A stretch of 45,119 nucleotides of DNA, taken from contig WQRQ01000010.1 in assembly GCA_009786685.1 (NCBI GenBank), positions 1 through 45,119 of the forward strand. The letters are read 5' to 3'. Source of the stretch: Defluviitaleaceae bacterium (lineage in GTDB: Bacteria > Bacillota > Clostridia > Lachnospirales > WQUN01). Positions 28,864-39,714 of this stretch are shown here, one piece after another. The first letter of the stretch is position 1. Each line of letters begins with the position of its first letter. The notes under the pieces are model-generated. The model was given only the letters and a program-made list of their open reading frames with translations. It was not told the origin of the DNA and did no database searches. A program made the translations under genes and the position numbers.

Positions 28864-31085
28864 TAGCACCACAACAAATAGAAGACCAAAAAATTTATGC
28901 CCAAATGGGAATGACAACACAAGAATATGACAGAGTAAAGATAATTTTAGGCCGCCAGCCAAACTACACAGAAATCGGACTTTTTTCGGCAATGTGGAGC
29001 GAGCATTGCTCCTACAAAAATTCCAAGCCCGTATTGCGAAAATTCCCGACCAAAGGCGAGCATGTTTTGCAAGGGCCGGGCGAAGGCGCGGGTGTCGTGG
29101 ATATCGGTGACGGGCTTGCGGCGGTTTTCAAAATAGAATCCCATAACCACCCTTCGGCGGTAGAGCCTTATGCGGGCGCGGCTACGGGCGTGGGCGGTAT
29201 TCTGCGCGACGTGTTTAGCATGGGAGCTACGCCTGTGGCTTCGTTAAACTCGTTGCGATTTGGTGAGTTGGATAACGAGCGGACAAAATTTCTTTTTAAA
29301 GAAGTGGTACGCGGTATTGCCGATTACGGAAACGGCGTTGGTGTGCCAACCATAGGCGGCGAGGTTTGTTTCGACCCTTGCTACGCGGGTAATCCGCTTG
29401 TTAACGCAATGGTTGTGGGTATTGTAAAGCACGGCGGCATAAAAAAAGGCATCGCAAAAGGCGTGGGCAATCCCGTCCTGTACGTGGGCGGTGCAACAGG
29501 GCGCGACGGCGTACAGGGAGCGTCCTTCGCTAGTACGGAGCTTTCGGAAGAATCCAAAAAAATCAGTTCGTCCGTACCCGAGGGCGACCCCGCCCTTGAG
29601 AAAAAACTTATCGACGCATTCCTTCAAATAATGGACAACAGAAACGTCGTAGGCATACAAGACATGGGCGCGGCAGGGCTGATTTCTTCCTCCTGCGAAA
29701 TGGCCTCCAAAGGCGGCACAGGAATGGAGCTAAACCTGGACAAAGTCCCCCAGCGCGAACAAAACATGACCTCCTACGAAATGATGTTATCGGAATCCCA
29801 AGAGCGCATGTTAATGGTAGTAAAGCAAGGCACGGAGCAAGAGTTTATCACCCATTTTGAAGAATTTGGCCTAACAGCCGTAGTAATCGGCACGGTAACG
29901 GACGACGGACTAATGAAAATCTACCACAAGGGCAATCTAGAAGCCGAAGTACAAGCGGACGCCCTTGCACAATCCGCCCCCGAGTACAAAAAACCGGCCA
30001 AAGAAGCCGCCTACTACAGTGAAACAAAATCCCGCGACGCAGAAATCAACGTAACCGACTTTAACAAAACCCTGCTAAATCTACTCGGACAACCCACAAT
30101 CGCAAGTAAACAATGGGCATACAAGCAATTTGATACGGACAAAAACACCGCAGTCCCCGCAGGCTCCGACGCAGGGGTCGTACTTGTAGAAGGCACAAAC
30201 AAAGCACTCGCGGCGACCACCGACTGCAACGGCCGTTACGTCTACCTAGACCCCTTCGTGGGCGGAAAAATCACCGTCGCAGAAGCCGCCCGCAATATCG
30301 TAGCAAGCGGCGCAAAGCCCCTCGCAGTGACGGACAACCTAAACTTCGGCTCACCGGAAAATCCCGAGATTTTCTGGCAGTTAGAAAAAGCCGCCGAGGG
30401 TATTTCCGAGGCCTGTCTAACATTCGAGACACCCGTAATCGGCGGAAATGTGTCGCTGTACAACGAGCATAGCGGCACGGCAATTTACCCCACGCCGATT
30501 ATCGGCATGGTTGGTCTCATAGAAGACACAAAACATATCACGACCCAGCATTTTAAAAATGCGGGCGATTTTATTTATCTACTGGGCGACACAAAGCCGG
30601 AATTCGGCGGCAGCGAGCTGCAAAAGCTCACCCATGGCGAAATCTTTGGCAAGCCCCCACAAATTAATCTCGAAAAGGAGAAGGAAGTACAAGACCTCGT
30701 GCTTTCTGCCATCCAAAAGGGGCTTATCGCCTCGGCGCATGATATTTCCGAGGGCGGCTTTGCGGTTGCCATTGCGGAGTGCCTTATGCCGATTGACGGC
30801 GACCATTCTCTCGGCGCGGATGTTTTTGCCGATGTTTTTACCGCGGGAGAAAATGTTACACCCACGGCATTCCTTTTCTCGGAGACGCAGTCGCGCTTTA
30901 TCGTCAGCGTTTCGCCAAAGCATAAGGACGTATTCGAAGAACTCGCGGGCGGTATCCATCCCATAGGCAGCGTATCAAGCGACGGCACATTGGACATAGA
31001 GCTAAACGAAGAAAAAGCGATAAGTATTCCCGCTAAAATATTGCACGACATCTGGGGAGGGGCAATTTCATGTCTTCTTTCGTGA
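28860..31085 (+). CDS. purL: Phosphoribosylformylglycinamidine synthase, small-type PurL subunit
   Basis: 741 aa, [58 protein letters not shown]. Confidence 0.96.
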   Translation: MIAPQQIEDQKIYAQMGMTTQEYDRVKIILGRQPNYTEIGLFSAMWSEHCSYKNSKPVLRKFPTKGEHVLQGPGEGAGVVDIGDGLAAVFKIESHNHPSAVEPYAGAATGVGGILRDVFSMGATPVASLNSLRFGELDNERTKFLFKEVVRGIADYGNGVGVPTIGGEVCFDPCYAGNPLVNAMVVGIVKHGGIKKGIAKGVGNPVLYVGGATGRDGVQGASFASTELSEESKKISSSVPEGDPALEKKLIDAFLQIMDNRNVVGIQDMGAAGLISSSCEMASKGGTGMELNLDKVPQREQNMTSYEMMLSESQERMLMVVKQGTEQEFITHFEEFGLTAVVIGTVTDDGLMKIYHKGNLEAEVQADALAQSAPEYKKPAKEAAYYSETKSRDAEINVTDFNKTLLNLLGQPTIASKQWAYKQFDTDKNTAVPAGSDAGVVLVEGTNKALAATTDCNGRYVYLDPFVGGKITVAEAARNIVASGAKPLAVTDNLNFGSPENPEIFWQLEKAAEGISEACLTFETPVIGGNVSLYNEHSGTAIYPTPIIGMVGLIEDTKHITTQHFKNAGDFIYLLGDTKPEFGGSELQKLTHGEIFGKPPQINLEKEKEVQDLVLSAIQKGLIASAHDISEGGFAVAIAECLMPIDGDHSLGADVFADVFTAGENVTPTAFLFSETQSRFIVSVSPKHKDVFEELAGGIHPIGSVSSDGTLDIELNEEKAISIPAKILHDIWGGAISCLLS

Positions 31086-32536
31086 GCGAAGCGAACGGAG
31101 TGGCAGTGGGCTTTGCCCACTGTAACGAGGGGGCTTGGGGGTGTAACCCCCATTCAGACGGGATAAAACACGAATGCGGCTTATTCGGAATTTGGAAGCA
31201 TGACAATGCGCCGCAGCTCACGTACTACGGGCTGCACAGCTTGCAGCACCGTGGACAGGACGCGGCGGGTATCGTCGTAAAAAAAGGGGACAAGCTCACG
31301 CGCACACGCGGCACGGGTTTGTTAACCGAGGTATTTAACAGGGATTTGCTGGCGGATATGGAGGGCGACGCCGCCATCGGGCATGTGCTTTACGCCACCG
31401 GCGGCATGAAAAGCAATACAAGTGCGCAGCCCTTACTCTTCTATGAGCAACGTAACAATGCAAGCCTTGCGGTTTGCCATAACGGGGCGTTTGTAAATTC
31501 TGCGAGCCTGCGCAATAAGCTGGAAGACTTAGGAAGTATTTTTCATACGACCTGCAACTCGGAGATTTTGGCGCACCTTACCAAACGTGCGGGGCAGGAC
31601 AGCTTTAACGAAAACTTAAAATATGCGTTGTCACAAATGTACGGCGGTTTTGCATTCCTTTTAATGACGCAACGCGGAATGTTTGCCGCACGCGACCCGT
31701 ACGGAATTAGGCCGCTGGTTATCGGAAAAATCGGCAGCTCGTTTATCATAGCAAGCGAAACCTGCGCCTTAGAAAACGTAGGCGCGGTCTATGTACGCGA
31801 CGTCGCACCCGGTGAGATGGTGATTATTAACGACAGCGGTTTAGCTTCGGGTTTTTTTACCGACGAGAGCGGTTTAAATGTTTGCGGCATGGAATACATC
31901 TACATCGCCCGCCCGGATTCCGATATCGAGGGCGTAAACGTGCATACCTCGCGCAAAAACGCAGGGCGCATTTTGGCAAAAGAATCACCGACCCACGCCG
32001 ATGTAGTAATCGCCTCGCCCGACACGGGGATTTCTGCGGCGATAGGCTACGCCGAGGCCATGGATATTCCGTACGAAATCGGCTTGATAAAAAATCGCTA
32101 TATAGGGCGTACATTTATCGCGCCTGCACAAAGCCTTCGCGAGCAGGGCGTTAAAATGAAGCTATCCGCCGTGCGTTCCATCGTGGAGGGCAAATCCGTT
32201 GTGCTGGTGGATGACTCCATGGTGCGCGGCACAACCATGCGCCATATCACAAGGCTGCTAAAAGAAACAGGCGCACGCGAGGTACACATGAAAATCGCCT
32301 CGCCGCTTTACAAATACCCATGCTACTACGGTATCGACACGCCCTCGCCCCGCGAGCTAATCGCCCATAAGCGCACCGCTGAAGAAATCGAGACGATTTT
32401 GGGCGTGGATTCGCTGGCATTTATCAGCGAAGAAGGCCTAACAAACGCCGTAGGCCGAAGCCTATGCATGGCATGTTTTAACGGGGATTATCCCACACAT
32501 TTACAAGATTTTGCTGGAGAAGTAGTGCCGCGCTAA
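31070..32536 (+). CDS. purF: Amidophosphoribosyltransferase
   Basis: [54 protein letters not shown]. Overlaps the purL 3' end. Confidence 0.96.
   Translation: MSSFVSEANGVAVGFAHCNEGAWGCNPHSDGIKHECGLFGIWKHDNAPQLTYYGLHSLQHRGQDAAGIVVKKGDKLTRTRGTGLLTEVFNRDLLADMEGDAAIGHVLYATGGMKSNTSAQPLLFYEQRNNASLAVCHNGAFVNSASLRNKLEDLGSIFHTTCNSEILAHLTKRAGQDSFNENLKYALSQMYGGFAFLLMTQRGMFAARDPYGIRPLVIGKIGSSFIIASETCALENVGAVYVRDVAPGEMVIINDSGLASGFFTDESGLNVCGMEYIYIARPDSDIEGVNVHTSRKNAGRILAKESPTHADVVIASPDTGISAAIGYAEAMDIPYEIGLIKNRYIGRTFIAPAQSLREQGVKMKLSAVRSIVEGKSVVLVDDSMVRGTTMRHITRLLKETGAREVHMKIASPLYKYPCYYGIDTPSPRELIAHKRTAEEIETILGVDSLAFISEEGLTNAVGRSLCMACFNGDYPTHLQDFAGEVVPR
31087..31153 (+). repeat. Dispersed palindromic repeat, copy B, within the 5' end of purF
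   Basis: CGAAGCGAACGGAGTGGCAGTGGGCTTTGCCCACTGTAACGAGGGGGCTTGGGGGTGTAACCCCCATT aligns to the reverse complement of 7176..7246. Confidence 0.75.
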
Positions 32537-32562
32537 GCGCGACGCAGTAGGAGGTAACGGAA

Positions 32563-33591
32563 ATGGCCGATAGCTATAAAAAAGCAGGTGTAGACATCCA
32601 CGCAGGCTACGAAGCCGTATCACGGATAAAAAAGCACGTGGAGCGCACAAAAATCCCCGGCGTAATAGGAGGGCTTGGCGGCTTTGGCGGCCTGTTTGAC
32701 CTCGCCGCCGCTGGCAAATACGACGAGCCTGTACTTGTAAGCGGCACAGACGGCGTAGGCACAAAGCTGGTCCTGGCCTTCGAATTAAACAAGCACGATA
32801 CAATAGGCATAGACGCCGTAGCCATGTGTGTAAACGACATAATCACCGTAGGCGCGAAGCCACTGTTTTTCTTGGACTATATAGCCTGCGGAAAGGTAAT
32901 CCCCCATGTAATGGAAGAAATCGTCGCAGGCATAAGCGAAGGCTGCGTACAATCCGGCTGCGCGCTGATAGGCGGCGAAATGGCCGAACATCGAGGTCTA
33001 ATGCCCGACGAAGAGTACGACATAGCAGGCTTTTGCGTAGGCATAGCAGAAAAAAATAAAATGCTCACGGGCGAAAAAATAAAAGAGGGCGACGTCCTGA
33101 TAGGCCTTGCCTCATCGGGGGTACACTCCAACGGATTTTCCCTAATACGCAAAATCATCGCCGACAATAAATTGGACTATAACGAAGCATTTGATGTTTT
33201 TGGCGGAACCTCTCTAGGCAGCATATTACTTGAGCCGACAATGATTTACGCAAAGTCCCTCACCAAGCTAAACGAAAGCCTAAGCCCACTGGGAATGGCA
33301 CACATAACAGGCGGCGGTTTTATAGAAAACATCCCGCGCATTCTGCCGCAAGGCTTGGGCGCGGAAATCAAACACGGCTCATGGCAAATCCCGCCGATAT
33401 TCACCTTCTTACAAAAGCACGGCACAATCACCGACAGCGAAATGTACAACATCTTTAACATGGGCGTCGGTATGGTAATCGCAATCTCCCCCGACGAAGC
33501 CGCCGCCGCCGTAAAACTCCTAACCCAAAGCGGCGAAACAGCAACGATTATCGGCAAGGTAGTCAAATGCGAAGGCGTGGAGTTTGTATGA
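32563..33591 (+). CDS. purM: Phosphoribosylformylglycinamidine cyclo-ligase
   Basis: YKKAGVDIHAGYEAV, SGTDGVGTKLVLAFELNKHDTIGIDAVAMCVNDI. Confidence 0.96.
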   Translation: MADSYKKAGVDIHAGYEAVSRIKKHVERTKIPGVIGGLGGFGGLFDLAAAGKYDEPVLVSGTDGVGTKLVLAFELNKHDTIGIDAVAMCVNDIITVGAKPLFFLDYIACGKVIPHVMEEIVAGISEGCVQSGCALIGGEMAEHRGLMPDEEYDIAGFCVGIAEKNKMLTGEKIKEGDVLIGLASSGVHSNGFSLIRKIIADNKLDYNEAFDVFGGTSLGSILLEPTMIYAKSLTKLNESLSPLGMAHITGGGFIENIPRILPQGLGAEIKHGSWQIPPIFTFLQKHGTITDSEMYNIFNMGVGMVIAISPDEAAAAVKLLTQSGETATIIGKVVKCEGVEFV

Positions 33592-34169
33592 CGAGCGACA
33601 TAAAAAACATAGCCGTATTCGCGTCCCATGGAGGCTCGGATTTACAGGCAATAATCGACGGCTGCAAAGCGGGCAAAATAAACGCCCGCGTTTGTGTTGT
33701 AATAAGCAACAACAGCGGCTCCCTCGCCCTACAGCGCGCCCGAGACGAAAACATCCCCGCCATCCACATTAGCGAAAAAACAAGTTTAGGCAATTTGGGC
33801 GAAACCTTATTTAAAACCTTGGTACAATACCAAACCGACGTCGTCTTCCTAGCGGGCTACATGAAAAAAATCCCACTTAACGTACTTTCCGCCTACCGCA
33901 ACAGAATTTTCAATATCCACCCCGCCCTGCTTCCAAAGCACGGCGGAAAGGGAATGTACGGCATAAACGTCCACAAAGCCGTCCTGGCCGCAGGCGACAC
34001 CGAAACCGGAATCACCATCCACCGAGTAACGGAAGAATACGACGCAGGCAGCATACTGGAGCAGCGCAAAGTCCCCGTACAAGCAGGCGACACCCCGGAA
34101 ATCCTAGCAGCAAGAGTGCTGGAGCAAGAGCATATCTTCATCGTAGAATTCCTATCAAAAATCCTATAA
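33588..34169 (+). CDS. purN: Phosphoribosylglycinamide formyltransferase
   Basis: IAVFASHGGSDLQAIID, VFLAGYMKKIP, RIFNIHPALLPKHGGKGMYG. ATG overlaps the purM stop. Confidence 0.94.
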   Translation: MTSDIKNIAVFASHGGSDLQAIIDGCKAGKINARVCVVISNNSGSLALQRARDENIPAIHISEKTSLGNLGETLFKTLVQYQTDVVFLAGYMKKIPLNVLSAYRNRIFNIHPALLPKHGGKGMYGINVHKAVLAAGDTETGITIHRVTEEYDAGSILEQRKVPVQAGDTPEILAARVLEQEHIFIVEFLSKIL

Positions 34170-34182
34170 AAAGAGGCGCGAC

Positions 34183-34842
34183 ATGTCCTGGACAATGACA
34201 CACTTGGCCGTAGCAAAAGCAGTAAACGACAAAATCGGCATAGCACACGATACCACCCAATATTACATGGGAGCGATTGCCCCCGACAGCGTCCATTTTA
34301 GAGCAAACTACACCGGTGAAATGAAAAAAAATTCGCATTACCTCGCATACAACAAACCATGGGGCAAGGTTGACTGCATAAAGGAATGCGACGACTGGCT
34401 CCGTGATGTTCTTGCAAAAACAGAGCCGGCAAAATTTCAAAAATACAGCGATTTTTACAAGGGTGTACTTGTGCATATTCTTACGGATATATGCAACACA
34501 AAAACCTTTTATGTACCATTTACACAGTGGTACAAAAGCGAAAACAGACCACAAGAGCAATTCCGCGATGCATACTACGGCGACTGCAAACAAATAGACA
34601 CAGAGCTATACAAAAACTCACCATGGACACAAGAAATCTGGTCACTCCTGCTAAAAGCAAAATGCGAAAGCATAGACAACATAATAAATGCAACAGAAGC
34701 AGAAGAACACAGGACATCCCAGTATAATTATTACAATAACGAAAAATACGAGCCGGGCAAACCCCAACGGTTTATATCAATCGAAGATAATTATAAATTG
34801 ATAAAAGACGCAACCGACGAAATTGTTCACTTATTAAAATGA
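34183..34842 (+). CDS. Zinc-dependent phospholipase C-like protein
   Basis: MTHLAVAKAVNDK...YYMGAIAPDSVHFR...YKGVLVHILTDI. Confidence 0.65.
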   Translation: MSWTMTHLAVAKAVNDKIGIAHDTTQYYMGAIAPDSVHFRANYTGEMKKNSHYLAYNKPWGKVDCIKECDDWLRDVLAKTEPAKFQKYSDFYKGVLVHILTDICNTKTFYVPFTQWYKSENRPQEQFRDAYYGDCKQIDTELYKNSPWTQEIWSLLLKAKCESIDNIINATEAEEHRTSQYNYYNNEKYEPGKPQRFISIEDNYKLIKDATDEIVHLLK

Positions 34843-34863
34843 CGAGGCAAGGAATGTTTCCGG

Positions 34864-35115
34864 ATGAGTAAAAAAGAAAAACTTATAAAAAGGCTAAAGT
34901 CAAAACCAAGGGATATGTCATACCATGAAATTGAGACACTTCTTATTTCTTTAGGCTTTTGGCTATCCAATACGGGCAAAACAAGCGGGTCGGCTGTTTT
35001 GTTTGATAATGGATATATTAAGATTAGATTTCATAAACCGCATGGCGGTAGGGCGTTTAAAATGTATCAATTAAGGGATATCATGGACGAACTAATAAAC
35101 GGAGGGTTAATATGA
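34864..35115 (+). CDS. hicA: HicA-family toxin
   Basis: KEKLIKRLKSKPRDMSYHEIETLLISLGF...GSAVLFDNGYIKIRFHKPH...YQLRDIMDELI. Confidence 0.8.
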   Translation: MSKKEKLIKRLKSKPRDMSYHEIETLLISLGFWLSNTGKTSGSAVLFDNGYIKIRFHKPHGGRAFKMYQLRDIMDELINGGLI

Positions 35116-35336
35116 CACTAAGTAATGAAATTTACTACAAAGGATTTACCGGAACGATTGACTATTGCAACCAAGACAATATCCTCTACGGAAAAGTAAT
35201 AGCGGGTGTCCCTAAAGGTACATTAATCATGTATCATGGTGATACGATTGAAGAATGCAAAGCGGCCTTTCAGGATTTAATTGACAGCCATACTATGGAC
35301 GAATCATACTCTAAAGACATAGTTCTTTCTGCTTAA
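35112..35336 (+). CDS. hicB: HicB-family antitoxin, short form (74 aa)
   Basis: YKGFTGTIDYCNQDNILYGKVIAG...ITYHGDTIEECKAAFQDLID-like core; overlaps hicA by 4 nt. Confidence 0.75.
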   Translation: MTLSNEIYYKGFTGTIDYCNQDNILYGKVIAGVPKGTLIMYHGDTIEECKAAFQDLIDSHTMDESYSKDIVLSA

Positions 35337-35385
35337 TCTTAGAACAAAGTCCCGGCATAAAAAACCACACAAGGATGTGTTTCCA

Positions 35386-36369
35386 ATGAAAAACTATGAC
35401 GATTTCGTAAGCGACGGCTTTAACGGCGTAGTATCCATCAGCAAAGGCGGCAAGAGTATTTTCAAAAAGGCCTATGGCTACGCCGATCTGCAAAACCGCC
35501 GCGAAAACCGACTAAGCACAAGCTTTGGCACGGCTTCTGCGGGCAAGGTATTTGTGGCTACGGCTGTGCTAAAGCTTATTTCCGAGGGCAAGCTCTCCAT
35601 GGACGAGACCATCGGCGGGCTGCTGGATTTTAACCTTAACCAGATTTCGCCCGACATTACCATTCGGCAGCTACTAAACCATACTTCGGGCATTCCCGAT
35701 TATTTTGACGAGGCGGAGATGGACGAGTATGCGGAGCTTTGGGTTAACTTCCCAAACTACAAAATCAGAAAATCATCCGACATCACGCCGCTGTATATCT
35801 TCAAACCAATGATGTACAAGCCCGGCGAGCGATTTAAATACAACAACACGGGCTATGTAGTCCTGGGGCTTGTAATCGAAAAAATCACAGGCATACCCTT
35901 TGACAAATACCTCGAAGAAGCCATCTTCCGCCCCTGCGGGATGGTAGGTACAGGCTACTACGAGCTGGACTGCCTGCCCGCAAACTGCGCAAACGCCTAC
36001 ATCTACGACGAAAAGCGCAACCTATACTACACAAACATCTACAGCATAGACGCAAAAGGTACGGGCGCAGGCGGCGCGTTTACCACCGCCGACGATATCG
36101 AGCGTTTTTGGGGCGACCTGCTTGCAGGAAAAATAATCAAAAAAACTATAGTAAAAGAAATGACCTCGCCGCAGGTAGAAACAGGCGAGTACGGGTACGG
36201 CTTTTGGATAGACGAAGACCATCACGTCCCTGTCCCGTACTTCGAAGGCTGCGACCCCGGTGTAAGCTTCAAATCCTCGTACGCAGAAGATATTTTTGTG
36301 TGCGTAATCAGCAACTTTGGTGACGACGTATGGACAATCCACAATAATTTACGAAAAGGGGTACATTAG
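35386..36369 (+). CDS. Serine hydrolase, beta-lactamase/class C-like
   Basis: [18 protein letters not shown] (SxxK), [32 protein letters not shown]. Confidence 0.9.
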   Translation: MKNYDDFVSDGFNGVVSISKGGKSIFKKAYGYADLQNRRENRLSTSFGTASAGKVFVATAVLKLISEGKLSMDETIGGLLDFNLNQISPDITIRQLLNHTSGIPDYFDEAEMDEYAELWVNFPNYKIRKSSDITPLYIFKPMMYKPGERFKYNNTGYVVLGLVIEKITGIPFDKYLEEAIFRPCGMVGTGYYELDCLPANCANAYIYDEKRNLYYTNIYSIDAKGTGAGGAFTTADDIERFWGDLLAGKIIKKTIVKEMTSPQVETGEYGYGFWIDEDHHVPVPYFEGCDPGVSFKSSYAEDIFVCVISNFGDDVWTIHNNLRKGVH

Positions 36370-36370
36370 A

Positions 36371-37885
36371 ATGAAAAAACGGGCATTAATCAGCGTCTCC
36401 GACAAAGCAGGCGTATTGGAATTTGCCAAGGGTCTCGTAGCCCACGGCTACGAAATCGTATCTACAGGCGGCACATACGACCTGTTAAAGCAGGCAGGCG
36501 CGATAAACATATCGGAAGTAACAGGCTTTCCGGAAATCATGGACGGCCGCGTAAAAACTCTGCACCCGGCCATCCACGGCGGCCTGCTCGCCGTACGAGA
36601 AAACCCCGCCCACATGGCGACCCTTGCCGAGCATAAAATCGCACCCATAGACATAGTGGCGGTAAACCTCTACCCATTCAAAGAAACAATCCAAAAGCCG
36701 AGCGTAACCGAAGACGAAGCAATAGAAAACATAGATATAGGCGGCCCGTCGATGATTCGCTCCGCTGCAAAAAATCACAAAAGCGTAGCGATAGTGGTAG
36801 ACCCCGCCGACTACGAGCGCGTTCTCTCGGAAATCGCCCAAGGCGGCGTTTCCGCCCCCACAAAAAAAGAGCTCGCGGCAAAGGCATTCCGCCATACAGC
36901 GGCCTACGACGCACTTATCGCCGCCCATTTTACAAGAGAGCCATTCCCGGAAAAGCTAACACTAACATACGAAATAAAACAACCCATGCGCTACGGCGAA
37001 AACCCCCACCAAGCGGCCGCACTGTACAGCGACCCCGTTCCCGCGCAAGGCTCGATAATCGCCGCAAAACAGCTCCACGGCAAAGAGCTTTCCTACAATA
37101 ATATAGCCGACGCGGACATGACCCTTTCCATGGTAAAGGAATTCTCCATGCCCGCCGCCGTAGCCGTAAAGCACCAAAACCCCTGCGGCGTAGGCATTGG
37201 CGAAAATATAACAGAAGCCTACACCCGCGCCTACGAAGCCGACCCCGTCTCCATCTTCGGCGGCATAATCGCCCTTAACCGCGAAGTAGACGCCACATGC
37301 GCCGCAAAACTCAGCGAAGTTTTCTTGGAAATTATAATCGCGCCCTCTTTCTCCGAGGACGCGTTAGCCATTCTCACCAAAAAGAAAAATCTACGCCTAT
37401 TGCAGTCCTCCATGTCCACCGACACCGCAGCCACCAAAACCTCCGCAGTAAACGGCGGACTGCTTATCCAACAAACCGACACAGCAAACTTTGATATCGC
37501 GGAGCTTACCTTCCCCACCAACCGCAAACCCACCGACGCCGAGCTTAAAACCGCAAAATTTGCATGGACATGCGTAAAATATGTAAAATCTAACGGTATC
37601 CTCATAGCACGCGACAACATGACCGTAGGCATAGGACCCGGCCAAACAAACCGCGTAGGCGCGGCAAAAATAGCCATAGGCGACGCCGCCGACCGCGCAA
37701 AAGGCGCAGTCCTGGCCTCCGACGCCTTCTTCCCCATGCCCGATACCGTAGAGCTGGCCGCTGCCGCAGGCATACAAGTCATCATCCAACCGGGCGGCAG
37801 CGTAAAAGACCAAGATTCCATTGACGCTTGCAACAAGCACAATATCGCAATGATTTTTACAGGCATACGTCACTTTAAACACTAA
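36371..37885 (+). CDS. purH: Bifunctional AICAR transformylase/IMP cyclohydrolase
   Basis: [58 protein letters not shown]-type [11 protein letters not shown]. Confidence 0.97.
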   Translation: MKKRALISVSDKAGVLEFAKGLVAHGYEIVSTGGTYDLLKQAGAINISEVTGFPEIMDGRVKTLHPAIHGGLLAVRENPAHMATLAEHKIAPIDIVAVNLYPFKETIQKPSVTEDEAIENIDIGGPSMIRSAAKNHKSVAIVVDPADYERVLSEIAQGGVSAPTKKELAAKAFRHTAAYDALIAAHFTREPFPEKLTLTYEIKQPMRYGENPHQAAALYSDPVPAQGSIIAAKQLHGKELSYNNIADADMTLSMVKEFSMPAAVAVKHQNPCGVGIGENITEAYTRAYEADPVSIFGGIIALNREVDATCAAKLSEVFLEIIIAPSFSEDALAILTKKKNLRLLQSSMSTDTAATKTSAVNGGLLIQQTDTANFDIAELTFPTNRKPTDAELKTAKFAWTCVKYVKSNGILIARDNMTVGIGPGQTNRVGAAKIAIGDAADRAKGAVLASDAFFPMPDTVELAAAAGIQVIIQPGGSVKDQDSIDACNKHNIAMIFTGIRHFKH

Positions 37886-37904
37886 ACGCCGGGAGGGGTT
37901 TTAG

Positions 37905-38687
37905 ATGATAAAAAAATGTACACTGCTCATCCTTCTTTTTTTAGGGTTGACGGTACAGCGCGTTTACTCCGCACCGCAGGATTTTCTCATAAGCACCTAC
38001 CGCATAGAAATCTCGGTAGAGTGTCTGGACACGACACTCCCCAGATTTTTAACCATGCAAGGTATCGCGCTGCAAAGCGAGTTTAATATCCGTACGGGCA
38101 GGGGGCGTATCGAGCAGCTTGTAAACAATCACGAGCTAAACGCGACACTCACCACCCTACGCGGGCTTGGGAATGTAACCGCAACCAGCTCATCCACACG
38201 CAACGAGTTTGCGCAATTTCACGCATTGCAGTCGGAGCTGCGCATTCGCAACGAAGAATACCGCAACCTAAACGAACTCCTTCTGCAAGCGCAAACCCTC
38301 GCGGACTTCCGCATAGTAGAAGGCCGCCTCGTAAACCTCATAGCAGAAATAGAACGCCTTCGCGGCAGAATAAACTTCCTAAACTCCGAAATAGGCACAA
38401 CACGCATACACATATCAATAGCAACAATCCCCCCGGAGCCGGAAGAACCCGACCCCACCCCAGAACCGGAACCCGAGCCGGAGCCCGAACCCCCCGGTAC
38501 ATTTGCGCGGATAGGCAACGCATTTTTGTTATCCGCCGGTGCGACGCTTTCTGTTGTGCAGGGGCTGGTTTTATTTTTGGCATATGCGAGTATTCCGTTG
38601 GCGGTTATGCTTGCGATAGGGGCAGTCGTTTGGCGGATTGTAAAAAGAAAACCTAAAGGCGGTGACAAAAATGAAGAAAATTCTTAG
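37905..38687 (+). CDS. DUF4349-like membrane protein
   Basis: Signal peptide, EFAQFHALQSELRIRNEEYRNLNELLLQAQTLADFRIVEGRL coiled core, (EP)n linker, C-terminal TM. Confidence 0.6.
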   Translation: MIKKCTLLILLFLGLTVQRVYSAPQDFLISTYRIEISVECLDTTLPRFLTMQGIALQSEFNIRTGRGRIEQLVNNHELNATLTTLRGLGNVTATSSSTRNEFAQFHALQSELRIRNEEYRNLNELLLQAQTLADFRIVEGRLVNLIAEIERLRGRINFLNSEIGTTRIHISIATIPPEPEEPDPTPEPEPEPEPEPPGTFARIGNAFLLSAGATLSVVQGLVLFLAYASIPLAVMLAIGAVVWRIVKRKPKGGDKNEENS

Positions 38688-39714
38688 TGTCGTACTTCTG
38701 CTGGTGCTTGTAACCGTAACGGCTTGCGGCGGAGGCGGTAACGACAGCGAAAACGTAGGACAACGCGCACCCATGGCCGCAGGTGGTGCGGCAGCGGGCG
38801 GCGACGTGTTTACACAAGCCGACCAAGGAGTAGCCCCCACAGCCGAAGCCGCATGGGAATCATGGGACGATTGGGCAGAAGAAGAAGCCTTCGCGCCGAT
38901 GATAGAAGCCACTGAATCCCTACCCGCCGACGCAGAATTAACCACATGGGAAACCCCCGACATTCCACAGCCCGCGGCCGTAGAGCGTCGAGTAATCCGC
39001 AATTCCGACATCTCCGTAGAAACATTGGACTTCGAAGATACCGTAGCAAGGCTGGAGCGCATAGTAGACACAAGCGGCGGCTTTGTAGAAAACTCTGCCC
39101 ACAGAAGCATAAGAAACCACGAAGAGCTTCTATGGGTGGCAGAATACGTAATCCGCGTACCCGTAGCACGTTTCGACGCTGTAAACAGCGAAATCACAAG
39201 ACTAGGAAACGTCACTCACTTTACGACATCCAGCGAAGACGTCACCATGATGTTTCTAGACCTGCAAAGCCGCCTAAGCATCCGCGAAGAAGAAGAACGC
39301 CGCGTAGAAGCCATGCGCGACGCCGCCACAGAGCTTCGCGACATACTAACCCTTGAGCGCGAGCTATCCGACCTACGCGTAGTAGTAGACAGATACCGCC
39401 GCCGCATGACAGAAATAGACCAACTGGCCGCATTTTCCACCATCCGCCTGCTAATCATAGAAGTAGAAGAGCCAACGGAAGAGGAAGATGAGGAAGAGCA
39501 GTACATCCCTGCCACGCCCATCATAGACCCACCCGATGACGGATTTGGCACACGCATAGCGGAGGCATTTAGGGCGTCGGTAAACTTTAGCGCGGTGCTT
39601 TTCGAGGTCTTAGCCATTGTTGTCGTTTCGTTAATACTACCGCTGGCAGTGTTGGCCATACCGATATATGGCGGATATATTATTTACAAGAAAAAAGTGA
39701 GGGGAAAAGTGTGA
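38671..39714 (+). CDS. DUF4349 domain lipoprotein
   Basis: LVTVTAC lipobox; RRVIRNSDISVETLDFEDTVARLERIVDTSGGFVENSA...YVIRVPVARFDAVNSEI...SSEDVTMMFLDLQSRLSIREEEERRVEAM; C-terminal TM. Confidence 0.85.
   Translation: MKKILSVVLLLVLVTVTACGGGGNDSENVGQRAPMAAGGAAAGGDVFTQADQGVAPTAEAAWESWDDWAEEEAFAPMIEATESLPADAELTTWETPDIPQPAAVERRVIRNSDISVETLDFEDTVARLERIVDTSGGFVENSAHRSIRNHEELLWVAEYVIRVPVARFDAVNSEITRLGNVTHFTTSSEDVTMMFLDLQSRLSIREEEERRVEAMRDAATELRDILTLERELSDLRVVVDRYRRRMTEIDQLAAFSTIRLLIIEVEEPTEEEDEEEQYIPATPIIDPPDDGFGTRIAEAFRASVNFSAVLFEVLAIVVVSLILPLAVLAIPIYGGYIIYKKKVRGKV

Noticed and set aside
37231-37866. 211-aa antisense ORF within purH (and similar ORFs such as 30575..31153 in purL)
   Set aside because: Antisense shadow of conserved purine genes; no RBS or family signature.
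38450-38490. EPEPEPEPEP coding repeat as a phase-variable tract
   Set aside because: Imperfect codon usage across the repeat; it looks like an ordinary Pro/Glu linker in the DUF4349-like protein.
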